Below, piece after piece: positions 42,040 to 50,591 of a stretch of DNA of 64,000 nucleotides. The position numbers and the translations under genes are program-made. Source of the DNA: Azomonas tarimensis (GTDB taxonomy: Bacteria; Pseudomonadota; Gammaproteobacteria; Pseudomonadales; Pseudomonadaceae); the NCBI RefSeq assembly GCF_042648805.1, contig NZ_JBHRXZ010000024.1, positions 1 through 64,000 on the forward strand. The letters are read 5' to 3'. The notes beneath the pieces were generated by a model. The model saw only the letters and a program-made list of their open reading frames with translations, was not told the DNA's origin and did no database searches. Each line of letters starts with the position of its first letter. The first letter of the stretch is position 1.

Positions 42040-43341
42040 TCAGGCGCAGTGGCTCAGGACCGACCAGCCGAGCCGAGCGCGGGCGTCACGCACGTCGGCC
42101 TCGAGGTCATGGTTCCACAACCAGTCGAAGCGGCTAGCCAGGGTAGATCCCAGCGCCTGTTGGTCATCACCGACTTGCGGGTCGCGCAACTCGTAGAGCT
42201 CACCGGCTTCTCGGGAAGTACGCTGCACGCGGCAGGCGCGTGGACGGCGCAAGGCATCATAGCCAGCGAGCAGTTCATCCAGGTTTTTGCGGCTCACCTG
42301 AGCATCGCCCAGCAGGCGGGCAAGGAAGTAAGCGTCTTCGAGCCCCTGCCCCGCTCCAGCGCCTTGGTGCGGCAGCATGGCGTGGGCCGCATCGCCGATC
42401 AGCGCCACCCGGCCGTGGACATAACCGGGTAGTTCGGCCAGATCGTGCAGGGCCCAGTAGGTTGGCGAAGGAATGCATTCGAGCAGGATTCGCGCGGCAT
42501 CGCCCCAACCGGCAAAGGCGTCGAGCATTTCACGCTGGCTGGCCTCACGAACCCAGGGCGAATTCTCCGGCCAGGAGGGCTTGGGCTGACTGCGATCAGA
42601 TACGAAGGCCACCACGTTGATGATGCGGCCCTGCTTCACTGGGAAGGTGAGGATGTGGCTATCCAGTCCCAGGTACATCTGCGGCACGTCCACCAAATGC
42701 TCGTCGACGCCCGCGGCGCGGTAGGCCTCGCGCAGTTGCAGACTATCGATCATCCCACGGAAGGCGCAGGTACCGCTGAAACGCGGCACAGCGGGAGGGG
42801 CTCCGATACCCTCGAGGACATGACCTCGAATAGCCGACTTGATGCCATCGGCGGCAATCAGCAAGTCACCGCGATATTCGCTACCGTCGGTAAAGCGCAC
42901 GCAGGCTTCATCGCCGTGCTGCTCAACCTCCACGGCGCGCTTGTTGAAACGGGCGATGCCCTTTGGCAGCCGGCTGGCGAGCACATCGAGAAAGTCAGCC
43001 CGGTGCACCGAAGACTGGCCCACGCCAGGAGCCACGCTCGCGCCAATGTAACCGGCGTCACCGCTGCGGCGCCATTCGAACCACACGTCCTGCCAGGGCT
43101 CGGGGGTCCGATCGGCAACCTGAGCGTAAGGCCCGGCAATGCCAAGACCCGCGATGGCCCGGACAGCGTTAGTACCAAAGGAAACTCCAGCGCCCACTTC
43201 ACCGAAGGCAGGCGCAGATTCGAAAAGCTGGACGTCCAGATGAGAGTGACGGCACAGATCCAGTGCCAGGGCAACGCCAGAAATACCGCCGCCGATGATC
43301 CCGATACGCAACGCAGGCTTTGTGGTCATGTTCGTACTCAT
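42040..43341 (-). CDS. nahG: Salicylate 1-monooxygenase (salicylate hydroxylase), FAD-dependent
   Basis: This 433-aa group A flavin monooxygenase has RIGIIGGGISGVALALDLCRHS (FAD GxGxxG), FGEVGAGVSFGTNAVRAI, GVGQSSVHRADFLDVLASRLP, LLIAADGIKSAIRGHVLEG (DG motif), VDVPQMYLGLDSHILTFPV and VALIGDAAHAMLPHQGAGAGQGLEDAYFLARLLGD (GD motif). These match my memory of NahG nearly block for block. It decarboxylates and hydroxylates salicylate to catechol using NADH and oxygen. The start could be ATG 43341 or ATG 43329; neither has a clear ribosome site, and the frame upstream to 43449 looks non-coding. First gene of a two-gene operon with the MFS carrier. No catechol dioxygenase gene of the catA or xylE type is in the window. 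Confidence 0.92.
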   Translation of the reverse strand: MSTNMTTKPALRIGIIGGGISGVALALDLCRHSHLDVQLFESAPAFGEVGAGVSFGTNAVRAIAGLGIAGPYAQVADRTPEPWQDVWFEWRRSGDAGYIGASVAPGVGQSSVHRADFLDVLASRLPKGIARFNKRAVEVEQHGDEACVRFTDGSEYRGDLLIAADGIKSAIRGHVLEGIGAPPAVPRFSGTCAFRGMIDSLQLREAYRAAGVDEHLVDVPQMYLGLDSHILTFPVKQGRIINVVAFVSDRSQPKPSWPENSPWVREASQREMLDAFAGWGDAARILLECIPSPTYWALHDLAELPGYVHGRVALIGDAAHAMLPHQGAGAGQGLEDAYFLARLLGDAQVSRKNLDELLAGYDALRRPRACRVQRTSREAGELYELRDPQVGDDQQALGSTLASRFDWLWNHDLEADVRDARARLGWSVLSHCA

Positions 43342-43386
43342 TTGATGTTGTTGTTGGAGTAAATCCATCATGGGCGCGCGGGAGAC

Positions 43387-43399
43387 ATTGATAAATACA
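43387..43399 (+). promoter_or_regulatory. Motif ATTGATAAATACA, candidate NahR-type operator (copy 2)
   Basis: It differs at one base from the motif before the nahR-like gene (37679-37691) and stands 46-58 bases before the salicylate hydroxylase start. GAATAGACA follows at 43429-43437, as it does after copy 1. Confidence 0.45.
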
Positions 43400-43594
43400 G
43401 CAACTCGTATAAGCAGTATTTCCTTCATGAATAGACAGATGATCTTCAACGGCTCAGCTTGACCGCCAGGAAGATAGCGCCCGCTTGGATTTGCAGGCGG
43501 GCTCTGCCATTGTGCTTTTTACTAGCCAGTTGTTACGCCAAATGTGCCCATGAAGCCGAATTTGCTACCCAAGGCCTACAAACACGGATCCTAA

Positions 43595-44581
43595 GTGACT
43601 GATTTAAGATGTTTTTCACAAAGGCGCTTCTCCGTCGCGCCGATGATGGACTGGACGGATCGCCACTACCGTTACTTCGCCCGTCTGCTGTCCAGGCGCG
43701 CGCTGCTCTACACCGAGATGATCACCACCGGTGCGCTGTTGCATGGCGACGCCGCTCGCTTTCTACGGCATGATGAGGCCGAGCATCCTTTGGCTCTGCA
43801 GCTCGGCGGCAGCGTGCCGGCAGAACTGGCCGCCTGCGCTCGGCTGGCCGAACAGGCCGGCTACGATGAGGTGAACCTTAATGTCGGCTGCCCCAGCGAC
43901 CGCGTACAGAACAACATGATCGGCGCCTGCCTGATGGCGCATCCTGTTCTGGTCGCTGATTGCTTCAAGGCGATGCGTGATGCCGTGGGTATCGAGGTTA
44001 CCGTCAAGCACCGCATCGGCATCAACGGACGCGAGAGCTACGCTGAACTCCGCGATTTCGTCGGCCAAGTCAGAGATGCAGGCTGCCGCAGTTTCACGGT
44101 TCATGCGCGAATCGCCATACTGGAAGGACTATCCCCCAAGGAAAACCGTGAAGTACCGCCGCTGCGTTATGATGTGGCGGCACAGCTGAAGACGGATTTT
44201 CCCGAGCTGGAAATCATCCTCAATGGCGGCATTCATGACCTCGACGCCTGCATCGAGCATTTGCAGACCTTTGACGGCGTCATGCTCGGCCGCGCCGCCT
44301 ATCATGACAGCTACCTGCTCGCCGAAGTGGACCAGCGCCTGTTTGGTGAACAGACGCCCGTGGCGACCCGCAGCCAGGCACTGGCTGCGCTACGTCCGTA
44401 TATTGCCCGCCACCTGGCCGAAGGCGGTTCAATGCATCACATCACCCGCCATGTGCTGGGGTTGGCCCAGGGCTTTCCTGGTGCCAGGCGTTTCCGCCAG
44501 ATGCTGTCGGTGGACGTGCACAGGACAACCGAGCCGCTGCAGCTGTTCGACAAGGCAGCGGCGTTACTGGACGGCCGCTGA
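43595..44581 (+). CDS. dusA: tRNA-dihydrouridine(20/20a) synthase DusA
   Basis: The 328-aa FMN enzyme has RRFSVAPMMDWTDRHYRYFARLLS, YTEMITTGALLHGD, LALQLGGSVPAELAACARLAE, YDEVNLNVGCPSDRVQNNMIGACLM (catalytic Cys), VTVKHRIGIN, FTVHARIAILEGLSPKENREVPPLRY and the characteristic ILNGGIHD. It reduces U20/U20a in tRNA D loops with NADPH. The start is GTG at 43595 with only a weak ribosome site. It begins the conserved block shared with other pseudomonads, followed by tal. Confidence 0.95.
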   Translation: MTDLRCFSQRRFSVAPMMDWTDRHYRYFARLLSRRALLYTEMITTGALLHGDAARFLRHDEAEHPLALQLGGSVPAELAACARLAEQAGYDEVNLNVGCPSDRVQNNMIGACLMAHPVLVADCFKAMRDAVGIEVTVKHRIGINGRESYAELRDFVGQVRDAGCRSFTVHARIAILEGLSPKENREVPPLRYDVAAQLKTDFPELEIILNGGIHDLDACIEHLQTFDGVMLGRAAYHDSYLLAEVDQRLFGEQTPVATRSQALAALRPYIARHLAEGGSMHHITRHVLGLAQGFPGARRFRQMLSVDVHRTTEPLQLFDKAAALLDGR

Positions 44582-44698
44582 GCCGACGCGCCCGGAACCC
44601 GACCTACCCCACCAGCGTCCAACTTCGTTAGCCTGTGTTATCGCCGTGCGAGCGCCAGGCTAGTAAAGTCATGCCAACTCACAGGACAGAGCACTCCC

Positions 44699-45625
44699 AT
44701 GACATCCAAGCTGGAACAACTCAAGCAGTTCACCACCGTGGTGGCCGATACCGGCGATCTGGACGCCATCGCTCGGTTGAAGCCGGTGGACGCCACCACC
44801 AACCCTTCCCTGTTGCTGAAAGCCGCCGCACTGCCCGGCTACAGCGAGCATCTGAACCAGGCCATGGCACGCTGTCAGGGTGATATCGGCCTGGCCTGCG
44901 ACCTGTTTGCCGTAGCGGTCGGCCAGGAAGTGCTCAAGCTCATTCCCGGACGAATTTCCACCGAGGTGGATGCGCGGCTGTCATTTGACACCGGCGCCAC
45001 CCTGGAACGCGCCGAGCGACTGATTGGCCTGTACGAGCAGGCCGGCATAGGCCGTGAGCGCGTGCTGATCAAGATCGCCTCGACCTGGGAAGGCATTCGC
45101 GCCGCCGAACAGCTGGAAAAAACCGGCGTTCAGACCAACCTGACGCTACTGTTTTCCTTCGCCCAGGCGGCGGCCTGCGCCGATGCCGGCGTGTACCTTA
45201 TCTCGCCCTTCGTCGGCCGTATCTATGACTGGTACAAGAAGCACGAAGGCCGCGATTTCGTCGGTGCCGAAGACCCAGGCGTGCAGTCGGTCACCCGTAT
45301 ATACGACTACTACAAGGCCAACGGCTACGACACCGTGGTGATGGGCGCGAGCTTCCGCAATCTGGGAGAGATCGAGGCACTGGCCGGCTGCGACCGGCTT
45401 ACCATCAGCCCGGAGCTGTTGAGCAAGCTGGACGAAGAGCAGGGCCTCCTGGCGCGGCGGTTGAAGCCAGGCAATCCAGGTGAACCCAAGGTGGCAATCA
45501 GCGAAAGCGGTTTCCGCTGGGCACTCAACGAAGATCCGATGGCTACGGAAAAGCTCGCCGAAGGTATCCGTCAGTTCGCACGCGACCAGGAAAAACTCGA
45601 AGCCCAGCTCAAGGCGCTGGGTTGA
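44699..45625 (+). CDS. tal: Transaldolase
   Basis: The 308-aa enzyme has VVADTGDLDAIARLKPVDATTNPSLLLKAA with the catalytic Asp, RISTEVDARLSFDT, RVLIKIASTWEGIRAAEQLEKTGVQTNLTLLFSFAQAAACADAG (Schiff-base Lys in LIKIA) and YLISPFVGRIYDWYK. It is a class I transaldolase of the TalB type in the non-oxidative pentose phosphate route. Its stop codon TGA abuts the reversed stop of the convergent rssC with no base between. Confidence 0.95.
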   Translation: MTSKLEQLKQFTTVVADTGDLDAIARLKPVDATTNPSLLLKAAALPGYSEHLNQAMARCQGDIGLACDLFAVAVGQEVLKLIPGRISTEVDARLSFDTGATLERAERLIGLYEQAGIGRERVLIKIASTWEGIRAAEQLEKTGVQTNLTLLFSFAQAAACADAGVYLISPFVGRIYDWYKKHEGRDFVGAEDPGVQSVTRIYDYYKANGYDTVVMGASFRNLGEIEALAGCDRLTISPELLSKLDEEQGLLARRLKPGNPGEPKVAISESGFRWALNEDPMATEKLAEGIRQFARDQEKLEAQLKALG

Positions 45626-46108
45626 TCAGGAGCGCTCCAGGGCGCTCACCAGATCCCGAAAGGCTTCACGGTTGGACTCATTGAGGCTCATCAGTATCTG
45701 GTGCGCTTCGATGACCTTGGCCTTCACCACTTCTTCGGACTGGTCCTGCACCGGCAGGTCGGTCAGGTCATCCTCCTGCGGCAGCGGGCTGTCGACGATA
45801 TTGAAAACCTGATCGAACCCCATGGACTGCAACAACCGGGTGATATCCGGGTTGGTGGTCACCAGCATGGGCAACAGCCCCACCTTCTCCCGGGAAAGGA
45901 TCGACAGCTTGGCCAGCAGACCCAGGGTGGTGCTGTCGATACTGCGTGTCTCGGTCAGATCGATCACGATCGAGGAGAAATTCACCGCCGTGAACATCTG
46001 CTCGATCGTGCCATCCAGTGCCGAGCAAAGTGTCAGCCGGATCTCGCCGATGAACTTGAGGACAAAGGTCCCATCCCACTCGGCGAACTGGATTTTACCA
46101 GTAGTCAT
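45626..46108 (-). CDS. rssC: STAS-domain anti-sigma factor antagonist, RssC-like
   Basis: The 160-aa protein has a STAS domain with the phosphorylatable-Ser region VIDLTETRSIDSTTLGLLAKLSILSREK and an acidic C-terminal tail with EEVVKAKVIEAHQILMSLNESN. It overlaps the upstream response regulator gene by 4 bases (ATGA). In P. aeruginosa the matching pair (PA2797-PA2798, from memory) is named RssC-RssB and affects RpoS. The Ser in IDSTTLG would be the phosphatase target. Confidence 0.82.
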   Translation of the reverse strand: MTTGKIQFAEWDGTFVLKFIGEIRLTLCSALDGTIEQMFTAVNFSSIVIDLTETRSIDSTTLGLLAKLSILSREKVGLLPMLVTTNPDITRLLQSMGFDQVFNIVDSPLPQEDDLTDLPVQDQSEEVVKAKVIEAHQILMSLNESNREAFRDLVSALERS

Positions 46109-47289
46109 TCAAGGTTCCTGCTCAACACCAGCAAGGCAATGTCATCAGGCATCTCGGCCACTCCGTCCAGGCCGAACACCTGGCGCAATCCGTCCAGTTT
46201 GCCCTCGGCCTGAGCGACGAGGCCAGGTAGCGCGGACTCTTTGTCTTTGAGCGTGTCACCCGGCAAAAGGTCCAAAATGCCATCTGAAAGCAAGGTCAGG
46301 CTGAACGCCTCTGGCAGCACGATCTCGTGGTCCTCATAGACCGCATCCTTGAACAGCCCGACCGGCAACCCCCGCCCCTGGAGATAGCGCGCTCCGCCCT
46401 GCTCCATCAGTACAGGCATGGGCAAGTGGCCACCGATACTGTAATGCAGGCAATGGCGCTGAAGGTCGATCACGCCGCCGAGCATCGTCACGTGCTTGCC
46501 GAGGTTGCAATTGATCAGCCCACGGTTGATGTGGCTGAGCACTTCAGAGGGTTTGAACTCGGGCAGCGTTCCGTGCCGACGCGACTCATAGAGCAAGCGT
46601 GTGGTCATGAACTTGAGCAGCACCGTGACAAAGGCCGAAGAGGCTCCATGGCCCGAGACATCCGCCAGATAGAACGCGATGCGGCGTTCATCCACGCGGA
46701 AATAGTCGACGAAGTCTCCGGACAGGTAGAGCGAAGGGATAATCTTGTGCTCGAAGCGGTAGCCATCTGCATGCCAGGGCGTTTCCGGCAGCATATTGAG
46801 CTGAACCTGGCGACCCGCATCCTGATCTTCCTGCAACAGATTCAGGCTGGCTTGGAGATCGCGGTTGCTGGCTTCGAGTTCACTGCGATAATGCTGGTTC
46901 TCGATGCGCAGGCGGTAGCGATCGAGTGAACGGCGCACCGAATGCTCGAGCACCGCGAGGTCTTCCAGAGGTTTGATAAGGTAGTCGGCCGCGCCCAGTC
47001 TCAAGGCTTCGACCGCGTCACTCATGACGCCGGCGCCGGACACCACGACGACCGGAAGGTCGGACTGACGCTCGCCCAGGGTCCGGATCAGCTCAAGTCC
47101 GTCCATCTGCGGCATTCGCAGATCGCAAATAACCAGATCGGGACGCTCGGTGTCGAACAGGGCGAGCCCCTGGACCCCGGTCCCCGCCTGAAGCACACGA
47201 AAACCGCTGTCTTCAAGATAGGCCGCCAGACTGGCACGGACTTCATCATCGTCGTCTATGATCAGCAGCGTGGCATTATCGTTGGGCAT
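46105..47289 (-). CDS. rssB: Response regulator with PP2C/SpoIIE phosphatase output, RssB-like
   Basis: The 394-aa protein has an N-terminal receiver domain (acidic pocket IIDDDDE, phospho-Asp in VICDLRMPQMDG, and the Lys in YLIKPL), a coiled-coil linker (about 130-160), and a C-terminal PP2C-type Ser phosphatase domain (SGDFVDYFRVDERRIAFYLADVSGHGASSAFVTVLLKF, GGHLPMPVL, LTLLSDGILDLL, MPDDIALLVL). It probably dephosphorylates the STAS protein encoded by the overlapping downstream gene. Although the name RssB is used, the output domain here is an active-looking phosphatase. Confidence 0.88.
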   Translation of the reverse strand: MPNDNATLLIIDDDDEVRASLAAYLEDSGFRVLQAGTGVQGLALFDTERPDLVICDLRMPQMDGLELIRTLGERQSDLPVVVVSGAGVMSDAVEALRLGAADYLIKPLEDLAVLEHSVRRSLDRYRLRIENQHYRSELEASNRDLQASLNLLQEDQDAGRQVQLNMLPETPWHADGYRFEHKIIPSLYLSGDFVDYFRVDERRIAFYLADVSGHGASSAFVTVLLKFMTTRLLYESRRHGTLPEFKPSEVLSHINRGLINCNLGKHVTMLGGVIDLQRHCLHYSIGGHLPMPVLMEQGGARYLQGRGLPVGLFKDAVYEDHEIVLPEAFSLTLLSDGILDLLPGDTLKDKESALPGLVAQAEGKLDGLRQVFGLDGVAEMPDDIALLVLSRNLE

Positions 47290-47465
47290 GTTCCTACCAG
47301 GCGAATACGCCAGGATGGCGATGGCGCTACCCGTTTGGCGGGCGGCTGGTTACAAGGCGCAGACGGTACTCCCATACGAACAGCGTTTCAAGCGCACCCG
47401 CTGGAGGCGTCGATGGTACGCCGCGCATGAACAAGTGGCACAGGCAATTCACCACGGAAGCAGAG

Positions 47466-47765
47466 ATGAGCCAGATAGACCGTAGTTACTCAGAGAAACG
47501 CGATTACATCCGCATGCGCGTCGAAACTCCTGGGACGCTGATCCATGGAGCGAAGTCCATCCCGATCATCTGCCTCGACCTTTCGGCGACCGGCATGCAG
47601 ATCGAAGCGAACGCCAGACTGCAGGTGGGCGACCGGGTAGGCGTCCGGATCGAGTCCGGACACGATAGTCTTAGGGGGCTCGATGCGGAGGCAGAGGTGG
47701 TTCGGGTCAGTTCGTTGGACGGTGAGCGCCAATCTATCGGTCTTACGATTCTGTCACTACGCTAG
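47466..47765 (+). CDS. PilZ-domain protein (c-di-GMP binding)
   Basis: The 99-aa product is a single PilZ domain: the arginine motif in EKRDYIRMRVETPG and the DLSATGMQIEA motif (D/NxSxxG) that bind cyclic di-GMP, then VGDRVGVRIE and EAEVVRVSSLDG. The start at 47466 follows a GGAAG site; the ATG at 47427 lacks one. It is divergent to the rssB gene across 176 bases. It is an adaptor-type c-di-GMP receptor; the target process is unknown. Confidence 0.85.
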   Translation: MSQIDRSYSEKRDYIRMRVETPGTLIHGAKSIPIICLDLSATGMQIEANARLQVGDRVGVRIESGHDSLRGLDAEAEVVRVSSLDGERQSIGLTILSLR

Positions 47766-47780
47766 ATCGAGCCAGTGACG

Positions 47781-48467
47781 TCAAAAGTCATCCACCACTT
47801 CGCCATCACGAACACGAAACTCGCGATTCTGCAGGTAGGCGTTACGGATGAAGATGTAGCGGTCGCCGCGAATCAGACGCTCGGCCGTCAGCAACTCGGC
47901 CCGGCTATCGATCGCGTTGCCGGCCCAGAGTACGTTGCGGGTGGAGGTATCCACGTAAGGATAGACCTGCAGGAAAGTATCCGGGATACGCCCCGCAGCG
48001 TCGCGTACCGAGCTTGGCCCCAGGAGCGGCAGCACCAGATAGGGACCGCTGCCCAGGCCCCAGACGCCCAGAGTCTGGCCGAAATCCTCGTCGTTTCGCA
48101 CAAGCCCCATGCGAGTGGCGACGTCAAAGACGCCCAGCACGCCAAAGGTGGTGTTGAACAGGAACCGACTGGTGTCCACGCCTGCATCGTGAAACTTCCC
48201 CTGGAGCAGGTTGTTGGTCAGATTGATCACTTCACCCAGGTTGTTGAACACGTTGCCTACGCCTTGCTGCACCGGCTCCGGGGTCACCCGCTGGTAGCCC
48301 TGCGCCAGGGGCTTGAGCGTGTAGGTGTCCAGTGTGTCGTTGAACCGGAAAACGGCTCGATTGAACGGCTCGAAGGGATCGGTATCTGCTTGTACGGCTC
48401 CGCTGCCGGCCAGCGCAGCGACCAGCAGCATGCCTTTCACCGGCCATCTATGTCCCAAGCTGCCCAT
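47781..48467 (-). CDS. mlaA: MlaA (VacJ) outer-membrane lipid asymmetry protein
   Basis: The 228-aa product has a Sec signal peptide ending GAVQA, then DTDPFEPFNRAVFRFNDTLDTYTLKPLAQGYQRVTPEPVQQGVGNVFNNLGEVINLTNNLLQGK, the conserved MlaA core, and TTFGVLGVFDVATRMGL and FGQTLGVWGLGSGPYLVLPLLGPSS. MlaA extracts misplaced phospholipids from the outer leaflet for the Mla pathway. Unlike the E. coli protein it has no lipobox Cys. The start at 48467 follows GAGGAG; the frame upstream to 48638 is not supported. Confidence 0.93.
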   Translation of the reverse strand: MGSLGHRWPVKGMLLVAALAGSGAVQADTDPFEPFNRAVFRFNDTLDTYTLKPLAQGYQRVTPEPVQQGVGNVFNNLGEVINLTNNLLQGKFHDAGVDTSRFLFNTTFGVLGVFDVATRMGLVRNDEDFGQTLGVWGLGSGPYLVLPLLGPSSVRDAAGRIPDTFLQVYPYVDTSTRNVLWAGNAIDSRAELLTAERLIRGDRYIFIRNAYLQNREFRVRDGEVVDDF

Positions 48468-48636
48468 CAGGCTCCTCGCTGTGCCAAGTTGGAAAAAAGA
48501 AACGAGTATAAGGCCATCAGGGTCCATTGCAGCAGTACCCGGTCGAATCCCTATGGGAGACAGCCGCGTCCGCCAGCGATATGCTTGTTGCAGGCGCACA
48601 GCGCCTGAGCGTATCCGCAACAAGGGAGTTCTCACC

Positions 48637-48906
48637 ATGGCTGCACAAGCATTGCAATTACAGCTTCAGGAGCTGCGCGACCAGCTCGACCAGGGCACGC
48701 CGCTGTCCGAAGAGGAACGCGCCTCGCTGCACGCCCTTGCCCAGGAGATCGAGATCCGCCTGGCCAGCGAGCGCACCCAACCTCAGACCGAGGACTCGCT
48801 GGTGGACGGCGTGCATCTCGCCGTGGAGCGTTTCGAAGTCTCTCACCCGAACATGGCCATTACCCTTCGCAACATCATGCAAAGCCTCGCCAGCATGGGT
48901 ATCTGA
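48637..48906 (+). CDS. DUF4404-family small protein
   Basis: The 89-aa protein is helical, with a heptad-like N-terminus (LQLQLQELRDQLDQG) and PLSEEERASLHALAQEIEIRLA, and ends HPNMAITLRNIMQSLASMGI, as in DUF4404 proteins. The start follows GGGAG. Function unknown. It lies between mlaA (divergent) and queF (convergent). Confidence 0.78.
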   Translation: MAAQALQLQLQELRDQLDQGTPLSEEERASLHALAQEIEIRLASERTQPQTEDSLVDGVHLAVERFEVSHPNMAITLRNIMQSLASMGI

Positions 48907-48920
48907 ACGCGTTATATCGC

Positions 48921-49751
48921 CTACTGGCGCGCCAGGCGAAGGTTGGACGACTCCAGCGGGTGCGTGCTGCGGTACGGGTTGATGTCCAACCCACCGCGTC
49001 TCACGTAGCGCGCATATACAGTCAGGCGCTCGGGCTGGAGCCTTTCGCGCAGATCCAGAAAGATCCGCTCGACGCACTGCTCATGAAAGTCGGCATGCTG
49101 GCGAAAGCTGATCAGGTAGGCCAGCAGGCTATCCGGTACCAGCGCCGCTCCATGATAGTCCACCACCAGGCTGCCCCAATCCGGCTGCCCGGTGACCGGG
49201 CAATTGGACTTGAGCAGGTGGCTGTGCAAACAGGCCTCTACCCGCCGCTCGGGATCGCAGCGCAACAACGAAGCATCCGGTGCCTCATAGGCGCTTACCG
49301 TCAGGTCCAGTTCATCGATGCACTGTCCTGGCAACGCCCTCATCTCTTCCCCTTCAACTTCGCCAAGCGTCCGGATGCGTACCGCCACTGGCTTGCCGGC
49401 GACATCCGATAGGTCCTGCCGCAAGGTCCTTGCGACCTCGTCGAAATCGCTGAACACGGTCTGGTTGAACGAATTGAGGTAGAGCTTGAAGGATTTGGAT
49501 TCGATGATCGAAGGCGAATCAGCCGGGATCACAAACTCGCCGATCGCCACCACAGGCTTGCCGGTCGGCAGCAACCAGGACAACTCATAGCAATTCCAGA
49601 CATCGAATCCCTGGTACGGCAGTGTCTCGGCGGTCAAACCAAGCTCAGCCCATTTTGGCGAGCGCGGGATGGGGAACAGCAGTTCCGGGCTGTACCGATC
49701 GAGGTAGGCGCTGGCCTTGCCCAGCGGCGAGAGTTCGGCCGGATGTTGCAT
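48921..49751 (-). CDS. queF: NADPH-dependent 7-cyano-7-deazaguanine reductase
   Basis: The 276-aa long form of QueF has the N-terminal inactive-lobe region (GFDVWNCYELSWLLPTGKPVVAIGEF), the QueF motif ESKSFKLYLNSFNQT, and the catalytic Cys in LLKSNCPVTGQPDWGSLVV with the following Asp. It reduces preQ0 to preQ1 in queuosine synthesis. It lies downstream of the ABC exporter genes but behind a terminator-like hairpin. I saw no preQ1 riboswitch before it. Confidence 0.95.
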   Translation of the reverse strand: MQHPAELSPLGKASAYLDRYSPELLFPIPRSPKWAELGLTAETLPYQGFDVWNCYELSWLLPTGKPVVAIGEFVIPADSPSIIESKSFKLYLNSFNQTVFSDFDEVARTLRQDLSDVAGKPVAVRIRTLGEVEGEEMRALPGQCIDELDLTVSAYEAPDASLLRCDPERRVEACLHSHLLKSNCPVTGQPDWGSLVVDYHGAALVPDSLLAYLISFRQHADFHEQCVERIFLDLRERLQPERLTVYARYVRRGGLDINPYRSTHPLESSNLRLARQ

Positions 49752-49764
49752 CTGATCACCTGAA

Positions 49765-49804
49765 GAAAAAAGGGGCGCGGAAGTGTAGCCCCTCGCACGC
49801 CCCG
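49765..49804 (-). terminator. Rho-independent terminator of the ABC exporter operon
   Basis: Read leftward, GGGGCG and CGCCCC pair around a long loop with an inner hairpin, then TTTTTT follows. It lies 8 bases beyond the permease stop and just before queF. Confidence 0.6.
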
Positions 49805-49811
49805 TTGCAGC

Positions 49812-50591
49812 CTACTGACGCATGCCACGCCCGCTTTTCAGAAGATGGATGCTCACTCCATAGAGCAGTACCGTCGCCACCAGCATCAGCACCAGCGCCA
49901 CGCCAATGCTGATGTCCGACACCCCGAGAATGCCATACCGGAAGGCGTTCACCATGTGCAGGATCGGATTGACCAACGACAGCGTCTGCCACGCCGGCGA
50001 GAGCAGGTTGATCGAGAAGAACACCCCGCCAAGGTAGGTCAGCGGCGTCAGCACGAAGGTCGGAACGATAGAGATGTCGTCGAAATTTCTCGCAAACACC
50101 GCATTGATGAATCCGCCCAGGGAAAAGATCGTCGCGGTCATCAATACCACCAGTACCGTCACCCCAACGTGGTGCACGCTCAGATCCGTAAAGAACAACG
50201 ACAAAAGGGTCACGATCAGGCCGACGCTCAGCCCCCGGCAGACCCCGCCAGTAACGAAGCCAACCAGAATCACATGCGGTGACATCGGCGAAACCAGCAG
50301 CTCCTCGATGGATCGTTGGAATTTGGTACTGAAGAAGCTCGCCACCACGTTGCTGTAGGAGTTAGTGATGACTGTCATCATGATCAGGCCCGGCACGATG
50401 TAATCGATGTAGGCGAAGCCATCCATCTCGCCGATGCGATTACCGATCAACTGCCCGAAAATGACGAAGTACAGCACCATCGTGATGCCGGGGGGCAACA
50501 GCGTCTGAGGCCAGATACGCATGAACCGGCGCACTTCCCGGTGGACGATGGTCTGCAAGGCGACCAGGTTGGCGGACACTTCGGCTTTCAT
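49812..50591 (-). CDS. ABC-2 type permease, YadH-like
   Basis: The 259-aa membrane protein has six hydrophobic helices and the ABC-2 family motif region (FSTKFQRSIEELLVSPMSPHVILVGFVTGG, FNAVFARNFDDISIVPTFVLTPLTYLGGVFFS). It overlaps the upstream ATPase gene by 4 bases. The exported substrate is unknown. This pair occurs near queF in pseudomonads as I recall. Confidence 0.9.
   Translation of the reverse strand: MKAEVSANLVALQTIVHREVRRFMRIWPQTLLPPGITMVLYFVIFGQLIGNRIGEMDGFAYIDYIVPGLIMMTVITNSYSNVVASFFSTKFQRSIEELLVSPMSPHVILVGFVTGGVCRGLSVGLIVTLLSLFFTDLSVHHVGVTVLVVLMTATIFSLGGFINAVFARNFDDISIVPTFVLTPLTYLGGVFFSINLLSPAWQTLSLVNPILHMVNAFRYGILGVSDISIGVALVLMLVATVLLYGVSIHLLKSGRGMRQ

Noticed and set aside
42445..43362. 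A 305-codon plus-strand frame
   Set aside because: Antisense to the salicylate hydroxylase gene, which is unmistakable.
49752..49811. A preQ1 riboswitch before queF
   Set aside because: The 60-base gap is filled by the terminator hairpin of the ABC operon; no preQ1 aptamer pattern is visible.
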